From NCBI RefSeq assembly GCF_001434785.1, contig NZ_AZDT01000064.1, positions 1-64,000 on the forward strand: a DNA stretch of 64,000 bases, written 5' to 3'. Position 1 is the stretch's first letter; every line of letters begins with the position of its first letter. Origin of the DNA: Levilactobacillus namurensis DSM 19117. GTDB taxonomy: Bacteria; Bacillota; Bacilli; Lactobacillales; Lactobacillaceae. The position numbers and the translations under genes are program-made. Positions 24,636-32,790 of the stretch are shown one piece after another. The notes beneath the pieces were generated by a model that saw only the letters and a program-made list of their open reading frames with translations, had not been told where the DNA came from and did not search any database.

Positions 24636-25874
24636 ATGTTAATTCAACAAGGATTTATCGAGAACGCGACGAAGCCGCAAGATATTCGGATCGAGGATGG
24701 TCAGTTTACGGCGATTGCTGACCACCTGACCCCTAAGGATCACGAAGAGGTCATCGATGCGACGGGAAAATTGATCTTACCACCGTTCGTTGATCCCCAC
24801 GTTCACTTGGACAGTACCATGACAGCGGGAGATCCCGAGTGGAACCAGTCTGGTACTTTGTTTGACGGGATTCGCATCTGGGGTGAACGGAAGAAGACGC
24901 TGAGTCACCAAGATGTTAAGGAACGGGCGCACAAGGCTCTGGCTTTACAAGCTAGTCACGGGATTCAGTTCGTCCGGTCCCACGTGGACGTCACGGACCC
25001 CAACCTCACGGCTTTAAAGGCGTTACTGGAAGTGCGAGATGAGGTCAAGGGTTTCATCGAGTTACAATTAGTAGCCTTCCCACAAGACGGCATTCTCTCC
25101 TTCCCCCACGGGAAAGAGCTGATGGAAGAAGCCGCTAAGATGGGGGTTGACGTGATTGGGGCCATTCCTCACTTTGAATTCACCCGAGAATACAGTGTGG
25201 AGTCCTTACACTTTGCCGTGGACCTCGCCGAGAAATACGGGAAGTTAGTGGATGCTCACTGTGATGAGATCGACGATCCGGCTTCCCGTGGCTTGGAAAC
25301 GTTGGCCACGCTGGCTTACGAGACGGGCTTGGGCGACAAGGTCACGGCAAGTCATACCACGGCGATGGGGTCTTACAATAACGCGTACGCCTACAAGCTG
25401 ATGCGCTTATTGAAGTTATCCCACATCAACATGATTTCTAACCCGTTGATCAACACCCACTTAGGGGGCCGGTTCGACACGTATCCTAAGCGGCGTGGCT
25501 TGACCCGGGTCAAAGAATTGAACGAAGCGGGCGTCAACGTGGCGTTCGGTGAAGACGACATCAAGGATCCTTGGTACCCAATGGGCGACGGGAATATGCT
25601 GGATGCGCTACATACCGGGATTCACGTGACCCAGATGATGGGGTACGATGATATCTTGAATTCGTACCAGTTCGTCACCACTCATGGGGCTAAGGCTATG
25701 CACGTGACCGACCACTACGGGATTGCTACGGGCAAGCCAGCTAACTTGGTCATCATGAATAACAACAACTTCTACAACGCGTTGAATGAACGCTCCGAAG
25801 TGCTGTACTCAATTCACCAGGGTCGAATCGTTGAGAAGACGGACCCCAAGCAGGTTCACTTGAACTTAGATTAA
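24636..25874 (+). CDS. codA: Cytosine deaminase (amidohydrolase superfamily)
   Basis: 412 residues. It converts cytosine to uracil and ammonia in pyrimidine salvage. Metal and active-site motifs seen: HVHLD (55-59 region), HCDE near 208-211, ASHTTAMGS, and FGEDDIKDPW with the catalytic Asp. Length and order match CodA. Related aminohydrolases acting on other heterocycles (isoguanine, creatinine-like rings) cannot be excluded. ATG 24636 follows GGGAGG at about 13 nt, slightly long. No codB permease is adjacent. A strong terminator follows. Confidence 0.9.
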   Translation: MLIQQGFIENATKPQDIRIEDGQFTAIADHLTPKDHEEVIDATGKLILPPFVDPHVHLDSTMTAGDPEWNQSGTLFDGIRIWGERKKTLSHQDVKERAHKALALQASHGIQFVRSHVDVTDPNLTALKALLEVRDEVKGFIELQLVAFPQDGILSFPHGKELMEEAAKMGVDVIGAIPHFEFTREYSVESLHFAVDLAEKYGKLVDAHCDEIDDPASRGLETLATLAYETGLGDKVTASHTTAMGSYNNAYAYKLMRLLKLSHINMISNPLINTHLGGRFDTYPKRRGLTRVKELNEAGVNVAFGEDDIKDPWYPMGDGNMLDALHTGIHVTQMMGYDDILNSYQFVTTHGAKAMHVTDHYGIATGKPANLVIMNNNNFYNALNERSEVLYSIHQGRIVEKTDPKQVHLNLD

Positions 25875-25890
25875 AGGCAGTTAACGCCCA

Positions 25891-25928
25891 AAACGCACTC
25901 GACCATAAGTTGGTCGGGTGCGTTTTTT
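25891..25928 (+). terminator. Terminator after codA
   Basis: AAACGCACTCGACC and GGTCGGGTGCGTTT around ATAAGTT, then a T-run. Confidence 0.85.
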
Positions 25929-26032
25929 GGACCATCAAGAAAGTGAATCTGGCTACCTTGGAGCGCCGGGTTCAGAACCGAATCGTTATCGTCAAGAACA
26001 AACCAAGTCTAGGTGGTCTGTTCCAGGTACAA

Positions 26033-26066
26033 TAAAAGCGCAGAGGCCGAAGCCCCTGCGCTTTTA
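26033..26066 (-). terminator. Terminator of the LysM/Apf-like gene
   Basis: AAAAGCGCAG and CTGCGCTTTT flanking AGGCCGAAGCCC; symmetric, positioned 35 bp beyond the minus-strand stop. Confidence 0.8.
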
Positions 26067-26100
26067 TCTCAACTGTTCAGGTTGGTGTTGGGCGTTAGCT

Positions 26101-26739
26101 TTAACCTAAAGCCCAAGCTTGCATCCCTTGTGCCTTGTACAGGCTAACGGCAGCGTTCACTTGGTCCTCAACGGAACCGCCGGAGATGTGCATGTTTTGG
26201 AATAATCCGTAGGCACCACTCGTGGAGTTTACCACGTTAGCTTGCCAGTTGGATTCACGTTGGATGATGGCGTTCCAAGTTGAAGCGGAAACACCAGTCC
26301 GGGAAGCCATTTGGCTCAATACGTAGCTCTTCATGTTGCTCCCAGTGTAGCTAGAGTTGGATGAAGAAGTCGACGTTGAAGCAGCTTGGTTGTTGTTAGT
26401 CGTTGCTGCTTGTTGCGTGTTTGATGATGCTTGTTGGTTGTAAGTCGTCGTGGCTTGCGTGTTGGCCGTTTGTTGTTGCGTTGCGGCTTGCGAAGTCGTA
26501 GTAGTTGACGTGCCATCAGGAATCGTCAATTGTTGACCAGGTAAGATCAAGTGGCCTTGGATGTTGTTGGCATGTTCGATCGCGTTAATGGTTGAGTTGT
26601 ACTTTTGGGAAATAGCCCAAACAGAGTCACCGGACTTAACCGTGTAGGTGGTAGCGGCGTCTGCGCTAACAGTGCCAGCGAAGAATAAACCTAAGGCAGC
26701 AGCTGAAGTTGCAAGAATCGTAGTTACTAATTTTTTCAA
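26101..26739 (-). CDS. Secreted LysM protein with Apf/transglycosylase-like C-terminus
   Basis: 212 residues. Signal peptide (cleavage near residue 28, VSADA). LysM domain at 31-75 ([18 protein letters not shown] ... LPGQQLTIP) binds peptidoglycan. Residues 78-132 form a Ser/Thr/Gln/Asn-rich linker. The C-terminal domain has [11 protein letters not shown] (155-165) and [10 protein letters not shown] (174-183); Glu162 is the likely catalytic acid as in lytic transglycosylases and aggregation-promoting factors (Apf). It is therefore a cell-wall-associated protein that shapes or cuts peptidoglycan. Its codon use is biased toward highly expressed forms. Confidence 0.9.
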   Translation of the reverse strand: MKKLVTTILATSAAALGLFFAGTVSADAATTYTVKSGDSVWAISQKYNSTINAIEHANNIQGHLILPGQQLTIPDGTSTTTTSQAATQQQTANTQATTTYNQQASSNTQQAATTNNNQAASTSTSSSNSSYTGSNMKSYVLSQMASRTGVSASTWNAIIQRESNWQANVVNSTSGAYGLFQNMHISGGSVEDQVNAAVSLYKAQGMQAWALG

Positions 26740-27122
26740 ATATATACACTCCTATAGTAAAATCGGTCGGTCTCTCAATAAGTTGCGTTGTTCGTGTTGC
26801 GCTCTCAAACAACAAGACAGAGTTTAGCGGATAAGTATTACTAAGGAGTATCGGCAACTTTAAGAAAATAATGCAGAATGGCCTGTTAGTTAACAACTCT
26901 GTAATATTTGTAATATTATTGACCAATTTTGAAAGGGGGTTCGGCCCCTGTCTGGCTGGTCAAGCGGTATGATAATTGACTAGTTCGGGATGTTAAATTT
27001 ATTACTGAATTAACTAGTCCTGCAATCTGATTTCAAAAAAATTAACCGCGAGTTTGATGATTTTGGGGCTGATTTTTCCCTAAAAATCCTCATTTTTCCT
27101 GCTTTAGTGGGTGGCTGGCGAC
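26740..27122 (-). promoter_or_regulatory. Long upstream region of the LysM/Apf gene
   Basis: This AT-rich stretch has no gene. It holds a perfect inverted repeat TAATATT-TGT-AATATTA (26902-26918) within which TGTAAT occurs as a direct repeat (26900 and 26909). It lies about 165 bp upstream of the gene start, beside promoter-like AT-rich sequence. A small GGGG/CCCC hairpin is near 26935-26948. Long leaders are common for lactobacillar cell-wall hydrolases. A regulator site is only suspected. Confidence 0.3.
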
Positions 27123-27166
27123 AAAAAAAGGAAAGGTTAGGGGGCACAATCGTGGTGCACCTTTCC
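27123..27166 (-). terminator. Minus-strand terminator-like hairpin without an adjacent gene
   Basis: GGAAAGGT (27130-27137) and ACCTTTCC (27159-27166) with inner GCAC/GTGC; on the minus strand a run of seven T follows. It is 140 bp beyond the 27307 gene, which already has its own terminator. Confidence 0.6.
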
Positions 27167-27278
27167 AATACTATAGTAATAATGATGATCAATTTTACGG
27201 CGAAACGGGCGGCCAACCCAGGTGGCACAAGGCTTTTTGGGAACTAAAGAAGCGACCAGTTAGGTGGTCGCGGGGAAA

Positions 27279-27308
27279 CAAAAAGCGCTGAGGAGCCGCC
27301 TCAACGCT
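27279..27308 (-). terminator. Terminator overlapping the stop of the 162-aa gene
   Basis: On the minus strand AGCGTTGAGG pairs with CCTCAGCGCT, followed by TTTTT. The stem begins within the stop codon. A second hairpin GCGACCA/TGGTCGC lies at about 27250-27270. Confidence 0.75.
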
Positions 27309-27795
27309 ACTTCTTAGGATGTTTAACTTTTTGAACAGCGGCAACGGTCGCTGGTTTGGCCTTCTTCTTGGCGGGTTCCGCAACGGCTTTGTGCAAGTCT
27401 TTGTGTTGGGCCCGTAGTTGCGCCTTCAACTCTTCGATTTCGTCTAGGTGCTTGGTCTTCCATTCTTGGTAGGAACTGGTGGAGTCCGTATCGTTGGGCT
27501 TCAACCCGGTGTTCAACCAGAAGCAGGCCTCCGATAGACTGGAAAAGTTGTGAATCCACAGAGTCTGACCATTATCGGAATCAAAGGCCACGTAGGAACG
27601 GAAGTGCTTCTTCAAGAAGGTGTGGCGCCGAATCTTGAAGGCCTCACGCTTACGGGTCAGCCGATAGTCGGGGAGAATGTACTGACCGGAGCGGGCTAGG
27701 GATGGAAATGGTTCACTGCGTTGGTCACGCTGATCTTTCAACATGGCCCGCGCTTGATCGACGGTGATAAGTGATGCACGAATCGGATTCTTCAT
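27307..27795 (-). CDS. Hypothetical basic protein (162 aa)
   Basis: No domain recognised. 162 residues, very basic, with a Lys/Ala-rich C-terminal tail (EPAKKKAKPATVAAVQKVKHPKK region, 140-162) like the tails of nucleic-acid-binding proteins. The middle contains YVAFDSDNGQTLWIHNFSSLSEACFWLNTG (shown by core IHNFSSLSEACFW), with aromatic residues in a compact fold. No signal or membrane segment. ATG 27795 follows AGGAGG. A DNA- or RNA-binding role is only suggested by composition. Confidence 0.75.
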   Translation of the reverse strand: MKNPIRASLITVDQARAMLKDQRDQRSEPFPSLARSGQYILPDYRLTRKREAFKIRRHTFLKKHFRSYVAFDSDNGQTLWIHNFSSLSEACFWLNTGLKPNDTDSTSSYQEWKTKHLDEIEELKAQLRAQHKDLHKAVAEPAKKKAKPATVAAVQKVKHPKK

Positions 27796-28076
27796 TAAAA
27801 TTGGGCCTCCTAAAAATATGACAAGGTTAACGGTTTTTGAGCGCTACGGACAGACATCTCTACCTACTAGATTAGCATAATCCGTATATTATGAAAATGA
27901 TTTCAGTCCGCAAATTAGGCTTTTTTAAACATCACGGGGCGAGCGGTTTAGCAAGGAAAGCTAACCAAGAAAGCCCCAGATGGTAACGTCTTCACGAATT
28001 TGGTAATACGCAATTTCGCCGATAAGCGGGTAAAGTATGGTAAACTAGCAAAGATTAGGTGAAAGTGGGTGTTCAT

Positions 28077-28934
28077 TTGGCACAAAAATTCTATGCCGTG
28101 CGTGTGGGCCGGCACCCCGGGATTTATCGGACCTGGCCGGAGACCCAAAAGCAAGTCAGCGGGTTCCCGGGCGCGCAGTATAAGAGCTTTCCGACCGCTG
28201 ATGCGGCCCAGGCCTTTATGACCGGACAGGCACCAGCGCGACAGGCTAAGGCGACGCGGACAACGGCAGCCACCCCGCAACGACCGGCCGAGATTACCGT
28301 CTACACGGATGGTGGTTCGCGGAATACCGGGAATGTGGCGGGCGGCCACGTGCGCGACAGCGATAAGGCTGCCTGGGCCTACCGGATTGAGTTACCCGAA
28401 CAAGTCGTGACCGATTCGGGTGGCGAATGGGGTGCCAGCAATAACCGGATGGAAATCATGGCGTTTTTACGAGCCCTAGAGACCTTGAAACGGCTAGGCA
28501 AGACGCAGGCCACCATTCAGTTTGTGTTGGATTCCCGGTACGTTTTGAACGCGATTACCCAGAACTGGTTAGCCGGGTGGAAACGGCGGGGCTGGAAGCG
28601 CAGTGCGGGCCCCTTAGCGAACGCGGAGCTATGGCGCGACGTCGACGGGCTGTTAGCTCAGTTTCCCCAGCTAACGTTTAATTGGACCAAGGGGCACGCG
28701 ACCAATCAGGGTAACGTGTTCGTGGACCACCTTTTGAATACCACCATGGACCAGATGCAAGCGGGACACGCCGTACCGCCACAGACAACGGCTGGTGCGG
28801 CGCCAACTCGTACAGCGTCCCCCAAGACCACCCAGCATGCGACTGCGGAGCCGGCCAGTCAAGCCACGATTGACCGTTCCGTTGCCGCGATTCGGCAGAT
28901 TCTTCGTGACGCCGGCTTGCCGGATGATCAGTGA
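28077..28934 (+). CDS. rnhA: Ribonuclease HI with N-terminal viroplasmin (RNA-DNA hybrid binding) domain
   Basis: 285 residues. N-terminal Cauli_VI/HBD domain (4-48: FYAVRVGRHPGIYRTW ... YKSF) binds RNA-DNA hybrids. The RNase H domain (73-225) has Asp78 (YTDGGS), Glu126 (NNRMEI), Asp152 (LDSRYV) and Asp217 (VDHLL), with GWKRRGWKR as the basic protrusion. It degrades RNA in hybrids. An Ala/Thr-rich linker and a C-terminal helix (258-285) follow. The start is uncertain: TTG 28077 gives the conserved MAQKFYAV N-terminus, with only a weak AGTGGGTG upstream; GTG 28059 is an alternative. Confidence 0.93.
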   Translation: MAQKFYAVRVGRHPGIYRTWPETQKQVSGFPGAQYKSFPTADAAQAFMTGQAPARQAKATRTTAATPQRPAEITVYTDGGSRNTGNVAGGHVRDSDKAAWAYRIELPEQVVTDSGGEWGASNNRMEIMAFLRALETLKRLGKTQATIQFVLDSRYVLNAITQNWLAGWKRRGWKRSAGPLANAELWRDVDGLLAQFPQLTFNWTKGHATNQGNVFVDHLLNTTMDQMQAGHAVPPQTTAGAAPTRTASPKTTQHATAEPASQATIDRSVAAIRQILRDAGLPDDQ

Positions 28935-28968
28935 GTTAAAATAATGACTAAGTAGTGAGGTAGCAGTG

Positions 28969-29434
28969 ATGCAAGCAAAAATGATTCCCTATCTGGAATT
29001 TGAGAACGCCAAGGAGGCCTTGGCCTATTACCAAGGCGTCTTCGGTGCGACCAACGTTTACCGTGTCAGTCCCACCGCGGATGAGGCGGAGCAGTATGGC
29101 CTAGAACCAGATGTTGATCTCGACCAATTGACCATGATTGGTGGCTTTCAGATTCTAGGCCTCGACGTTCAGTGTGCCGATGCCTTAATGGGTCGGCCCA
29201 CCTCGTCAACTTTAATCTCATTGATGATTCAAGTTGATGAGGATGATTCCGAGGCGGTTAAGGCCTTGACGGGGCTGTACCAGCGATTGGTGAAGTCTGA
29301 CGTTAAGGTGATCAGCCCGTTTACCACCCAACGACAGGGGGGGCAAGATGGGGCAGATCGTCGACGCCTACGGAATTACCTGGATCTTGCGCGAAGGGGC
29401 CAATCCGGCCACGGAGACTGCTACCCAAGATTAA
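28969..29434 (+). pseudogene. VOC family (glyoxalase/PhnB-like) gene with a frameshift in a G7 run
   Basis: ATG 28969 follows GTGAGG by 8 nt. The first 123 codons read as a VOC/PhnB-like protein (MIPYLEFENAKEALAYYQGVFGA region). At GGGGGGG (29337-29343) the frame breaks. With six G the reading would continue as GGKMGQIVDAYGITWILREG, the typical VOC ending, and stop at 29434. As sequenced, translation instead runs on in a wrong frame to 29469. This is either a sequencing error, a decayed gene, or slipped-strand phase variation. VOC proteins bind metals and act on varied small molecules; the substrate is unknown. Confidence 0.85.
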
Positions 29435-29543
29435 TCAAGATAATCAGCGTTTCTGGAGTTCGTCACTAGTGGCGATTCCGGGGGCGCTTTTTTGATACGG
29501 TGAAGAAAGTGGTATGATAGCCCTCAGAGGAGTGATTGATGTT

Positions 29544-30161
29544 ATGGCAACAGAACGTGAGAAGATGTCAGCTGGCCAGCCCTATAATCAGTTTGATGCG
29601 GAGTTGATCAGTCGACGTGTAGCGGTACGGAAACACCTACGAGCCGTGAACCAACTAGACGATAACGCCCAACGGAATGGGGGTTACCGGAAGCTGATCA
29701 CCGATACTGGTGATGACTTCTTTGTCGAAGCCGGCTTCAAATTCGATTATGGGTGGAATATCCATATCGGAGACCACTTTTATGGCAACTACGACATGAC
29801 TTTCTTGGATACCTGTCCCATCACTATCGGGGCCCACTGTTACTTTGGCCCCAACATTGGCTTGTACACGCCAGTCCATCCGTTGAACGCGATGGCCCGG
29901 TTAGCGGATGTTGAGATGGGGGCGCCCATCACGATTGGCGACAATGCCTGGCTGGGTGGTCGGGTGACGATTCTCCCCGGTGTGACGTTGGGCAATAACG
30001 TGGTCGTCGGTGCAGGTTCCGTCGTGACCAAGTCGTTCGGCGATAACGTCGTGATTGCCGGGAACCCTGCCCGGGTGATCAAGACCATTGATAACGGGGC
30101 TAGTGGGGATGCTGCGGCTAAGCAACGGTGGCCGCAATTGAATCAGTCGTCACTGGATTAA
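29544..30161 (+). CDS. Sugar O-acetyltransferase (maltose/galactoside type)
   Basis: 205 residues. A left-handed beta-helix hexapeptide-repeat enzyme of the Maa/LacA group that moves acetyl from acetyl-CoA to a sugar hydroxyl. Seen: N-terminal Mac domain (EREKMSAGQPYNQFDAEL), FDYGWNIHIGDHFYGNYDM, TPVHPLNA with the catalytic His, and PITIGDNAWLGG / VVGAGSVVTKS repeats ending in AGNPARVIK. ATG 29544 gives a normal N-terminus, though GAGGAG is 12 nt away; GTG 29532 is too close. Detoxification of non-metabolised sugars is the usual role. Confidence 0.93.
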   Translation: MATEREKMSAGQPYNQFDAELISRRVAVRKHLRAVNQLDDNAQRNGGYRKLITDTGDDFFVEAGFKFDYGWNIHIGDHFYGNYDMTFLDTCPITIGAHCYFGPNIGLYTPVHPLNAMARLADVEMGAPITIGDNAWLGGRVTILPGVTLGNNVVVGAGSVVTKSFGDNVVIAGNPARVIKTIDNGASGDAAAKQRWPQLNQSSLD

Positions 30162-30261
30162 TTGCCCACAACTAAAATTCTCATCAAATTCTTAGATTCC
30201 TAACAACATAGGGATTGAAAACGGTTTACTTTCAGCAGATTTTTCTTATCTATCCGCAAGA

Positions 30262-30290
30262 TTTTACTAATCAGTGGAACTGCGTATAAT
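30262..30290 (+). promoter_or_regulatory. Promoter of the BCCT transporter
   Basis: TTTTAC (30262-30267), 17 nt, and a perfect TATAAT (30285-30290). It gives a 5' leader of about 150 nt that contains a terminator hairpin. Confidence 0.6.
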
Positions 30291-30343
30291 GAACTGTGGA
30301 TATTGCTTCGCAGGAACGCAGCCATTGTGGCTGTTAACCGGTT

Positions 30344-30384
30344 AGCGCTGGACTTCGTGGGACAACCCGTGTTCGGCGCTTTTT
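30344..30384 (+). terminator. Terminator or attenuator in the BCCT leader
   Basis: AGCGCTGGA pairs with TTCGGCGCT (9 bp, two G-U), with inner GGG-ACAA-CCC, then TTTTT. It lies between the promoter at 30262-30290 and the gene. It could be the late terminator of the acetyltransferase or an attenuator; a preceding CAGCC/GGCTG hairpin is at about 30319-30333. Confidence 0.6.
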
Positions 30385-30449
30385 GTGTATCTTGAGGCGT
30401 GACGTCCGCTGACAGGTGACTGTCAGGAATCAAATGAGGAGGATTTACA

Positions 30450-32066
30450 ATTTTAGCGCGTAAAAATATTGATAAGTTAGTCTTCGTGCCAACTTTCGTG
30501 TTATTCGTGATTGCATCCATCGTCTTTATTTTGGGCGGCGGTCAGTTGCAAAACACCCTGAGCACCATTCTTTCTTGGATTGATACCAAGATGGCTTGGG
30601 CTTACCTGTTGGTCTACGTTATCAACTTTCTGTTCTTTATGTATCTCGCTTTTGGTAAGTTTGGAAAAGTGAAGTTAGGTGATCCGGAAGACAAGCCCCA
30701 TTACAGTAGTTTTCAATGGGGGAGCATGGTCTTCGCGACGGCGATCGATGCCAGTATCTTGATGCTGTCGATCGTTGATCCGCTCCGGTATCTCCAACAC
30801 CCCGCTTTTGGGTTAAAACCCTTTTCCAGTGCGGCCTACGGGGCTGCGCATATGTACGGACAATTCAACTGGGGGCCCATGGCGTGGATGATGTTCGCGC
30901 CGGCTACGATTGCGATTGCCTACGTGTTGTACGTCAAGCACGGTAAAGTTCAACGGGTCAGTGCCGCCATCACCAGTTTGCAAGGTGACAGTCGCGGTAA
31001 GCGGATTGCCCGGCGAGTGATCGACTTCCTGGTGGTCTTCGGGATCATGGGCGGAATCGGGTCATCCGTAGGGATGGAAATCCCAATTATCTCCAAGGTC
31101 TTAAGCAGTTTGACCGGTATCCAAGATAATATGGCCCTCAAGATTGAGCTATTTTTGGTTTTATTTATTCTTTTTGCGGTCACGGTCTTCCATGGATTAA
31201 ATGGTGGAATCGACCGCTTGAGTGCCGCCCATATCTGGACGGCCTTAGGGTTGTTGGCTCTGATCCTGGTGGTCGGACCAACCGTTTACATCTTGAATTC
31301 AGAAACGAATAGTTTGGGCTTAATGGCACAAAAGTTCATTTCGATGTCCACCAACACGTTACCGAACGGTGGGGATTCGACCGCTCAGCAGGAAACGATT
31401 TTCTACTGGGGCTGGTGGTTGTCTTACATGCCCGTCATGGGACTGTTCATCGCCCGGATCTCTAAGGGCCGGACCATTAAGCAGGTCTTAGTCGGCATGT
31501 TGACCTATGGGACCCTAGGGTGCATGAGCTTCTACGCCATCTTCGGGGGTTACTCCCTGTGGTTACAACGGACCGGGGCAGTCAACCTGGTTCACATCTT
31601 GAATACGCAGGGTCAAGCCGCCGTGGTTGCCACGGTGATTGGCACGTTGCCCTTTAAGATGATCGTGTTGGCACTGTATTGTATCTCGTGCTTCATCTTC
31701 TTGGCCACGACGATTTCGTCGTCCGCGTTCATCGTGTCGTCCTTTACCAGTCTGCACTTGGACGACGGTGAACAGCCAAGTCGCTGGAACCGGATGATCT
31801 GGGTCGTGGTCTTCATCTTCTTCTCCTTTGGGATCGTGATGGTCGGCGGCTTCAAGACCGTGCAGACGGTCTCGACGATTGCCGGCTTCCCGCTGATGTT
31901 GGTCTGCTTGTTACTCTTGCATTCCATCTGGCACTTGTTGACCGCCAAAGACAAGGTGGTCGCCCCAGTGGTTGTACCGAAGCCGGTCGTGATGCGCCGG
32001 ATTACGGTTGAATTACCACGGGCAGTGCGGGGACCAATGATTTTATCACCAGATCACGCACGTTAA
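30450..32066 (+). CDS. BCCT family betaine/carnitine/choline transporter, probable ATT start
   Basis: About 538 residues with twelve hydrophobic segments. Family features: the substrate-region helix FYWGWWLSYMPVMGLFIARISKGRTIKQ (core WGWWLSYMPVMGLFIARIS). It should import glycine betaine or carnitine as osmoprotectant using an ion gradient. AGGAGG (30437-30442) is placed for a start at ATT 30450, giving MLARKNIDKLVFVPTF. GTG 30486 has no ribosome site and cuts into the first helix. No ATG, GTG or TTG is in frame between. A rare ATT start is therefore inferred. A terminator follows. Confidence 0.88.
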   Translation: MLARKNIDKLVFVPTFVLFVIASIVFILGGGQLQNTLSTILSWIDTKMAWAYLLVYVINFLFFMYLAFGKFGKVKLGDPEDKPHYSSFQWGSMVFATAIDASILMLSIVDPLRYLQHPAFGLKPFSSAAYGAAHMYGQFNWGPMAWMMFAPATIAIAYVLYVKHGKVQRVSAAITSLQGDSRGKRIARRVIDFLVVFGIMGGIGSSVGMEIPIISKVLSSLTGIQDNMALKIELFLVLFILFAVTVFHGLNGGIDRLSAAHIWTALGLLALILVVGPTVYILNSETNSLGLMAQKFISMSTNTLPNGGDSTAQQETIFYWGWWLSYMPVMGLFIARISKGRTIKQVLVGMLTYGTLGCMSFYAIFGGYSLWLQRTGAVNLVHILNTQGQAAVVATVIGTLPFKMIVLALYCISCFIFLATTISSSAFIVSSFTSLHLDDGEQPSRWNRMIWVVVFIFFSFGIVMVGGFKTVQTVSTIAGFPLMLVCLLLLHSIWHLLTAKDKVVAPVVVPKPVVMRRITVELPRAVRGPMILSPDHAR

Positions 32067-32082
32067 GTCATGAAAATAACGT

Positions 32083-32111
32083 AAGGCCGGGGCAATTGCC
32101 CCGGCCTTTTT
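32083..32111 (+). terminator. Terminator after the BCCT gene
   Basis: AAGGCCGGGGC and GCCCCGGCCTT, an almost loopless perfect palindrome followed by T. Confidence 0.85.
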
Positions 32112-32170
32112 GGAACTAGCAGGTCGTGTCCGAATCCATGAATGGCCGCCCTTAACCGTTAGGCGGAGGG

Positions 32171-32198
32171 TTGCGTTCACCCCATGACTTGTTATAAT
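32171..32198 (+). promoter_or_regulatory. Promoter of the usp gene
   Basis: TTGCGT (32171-32176), 16 nt, TATAAT (32193-32198). Confidence 0.6.
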
Positions 32199-32238
32199 GA
32201 AGACCAGCAAGCAGCTCTCCAGGAGGGGATTGAATTTT

Positions 32239-32697
32239 ATGGCAGATGAAAATTACCGACCACTGTTTTTCCACCGGATCTTAATCACGATTGATGAAGA
32301 TGACCGGCCGTCAACTGCGCGGGCCTTTCGCTTCGCGCTGACCATGGCTCGTGATTACGGGGCCGAACTCGGCATCACGTCCGTGTTGGAGAACAATGAT
32401 ATCAGTATCTACGAATCCTTAATGCCCGCTAAGCTGAACCAGAAGCGAACGGAGCTTCAGAATATCGTGAAGGAATACGCTGACAAGGCCAAAGAATTCG
32501 GCGTTGAAAGTGTTCGAGCCATCGTTAGTGAAGGCGGCGACGTCGACGATGTGATCTTACAGCAGATTGTACCGGACTTTCAGCCGGATCTGATTGTCTG
32601 TGGGGCCGACGTGGACTTTGCGAGTCATGGTAAACCAGGGGCGATTGGGCTACGGTTAGCCCGTAAGTCCGACGTTTCCGTGATTGTGATTCGATAG
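32239..32697 (+). CDS. Universal stress protein (UspA family)
   Basis: 152 residues, one Usp domain. N-terminal FFHRILITIDEDDRPSTARAFRFAL and C-terminal LIVCGADVDFASHGKPGAIGLRLARKSDVSVIVIR follow the family plan, although the nucleotide-binding GxxGxxxx-GS motif is changed to GADVDFASHGKPGAIG. ATP binding is therefore uncertain. ATG 32239 follows AGGAGGGG by about 10 nt. Single gene with its own promoter and terminator. General stress role by family; partner unknown. Confidence 0.9.
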   Translation: MADENYRPLFFHRILITIDEDDRPSTARAFRFALTMARDYGAELGITSVLENNDISIYESLMPAKLNQKRTELQNIVKEYADKAKEFGVESVRAIVSEGGDVDDVILQQIVPDFQPDLIVCGADVDFASHGKPGAIGLRLARKSDVSVIVIR

Positions 32698-32704
32698 TTG
32701 TGAA

Positions 32705-32755
32705 AAAGGCTTTCCTGGTCAGTGACCGGGAAAGCCTTTTTGGCGGTGGTATAAT
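32705..32755 (+). terminator. Terminator after usp, overlapping the next promoter
   Basis: AAAGGCTTTCC and GGGAAAGCCTTTTT around a 12-nt loop (32705-32741). TATAAT at 32750-32755, with an upstream TGG, is the likely extended -10 of the pgmB-like gene. Confidence 0.75.
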
Positions 32756-32790
32756 GAAAACATCCTAAGAAAGATTGTGGGGGCGGTCGT

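Noticed and set aside
27205-27240. T-box-like string CCAGGTGGCACAAGG on the plus strand
   Set aside because: There is no stem I, no antiterminator/terminator pair and no downstream plus-strand gene.
30289-30345. 18-codon ORF with two Cys codons in the BCCT leader
   Set aside because: Its ATG overlaps the -10 hexamer, so it would not be in the transcript, and it has no ribosome site.
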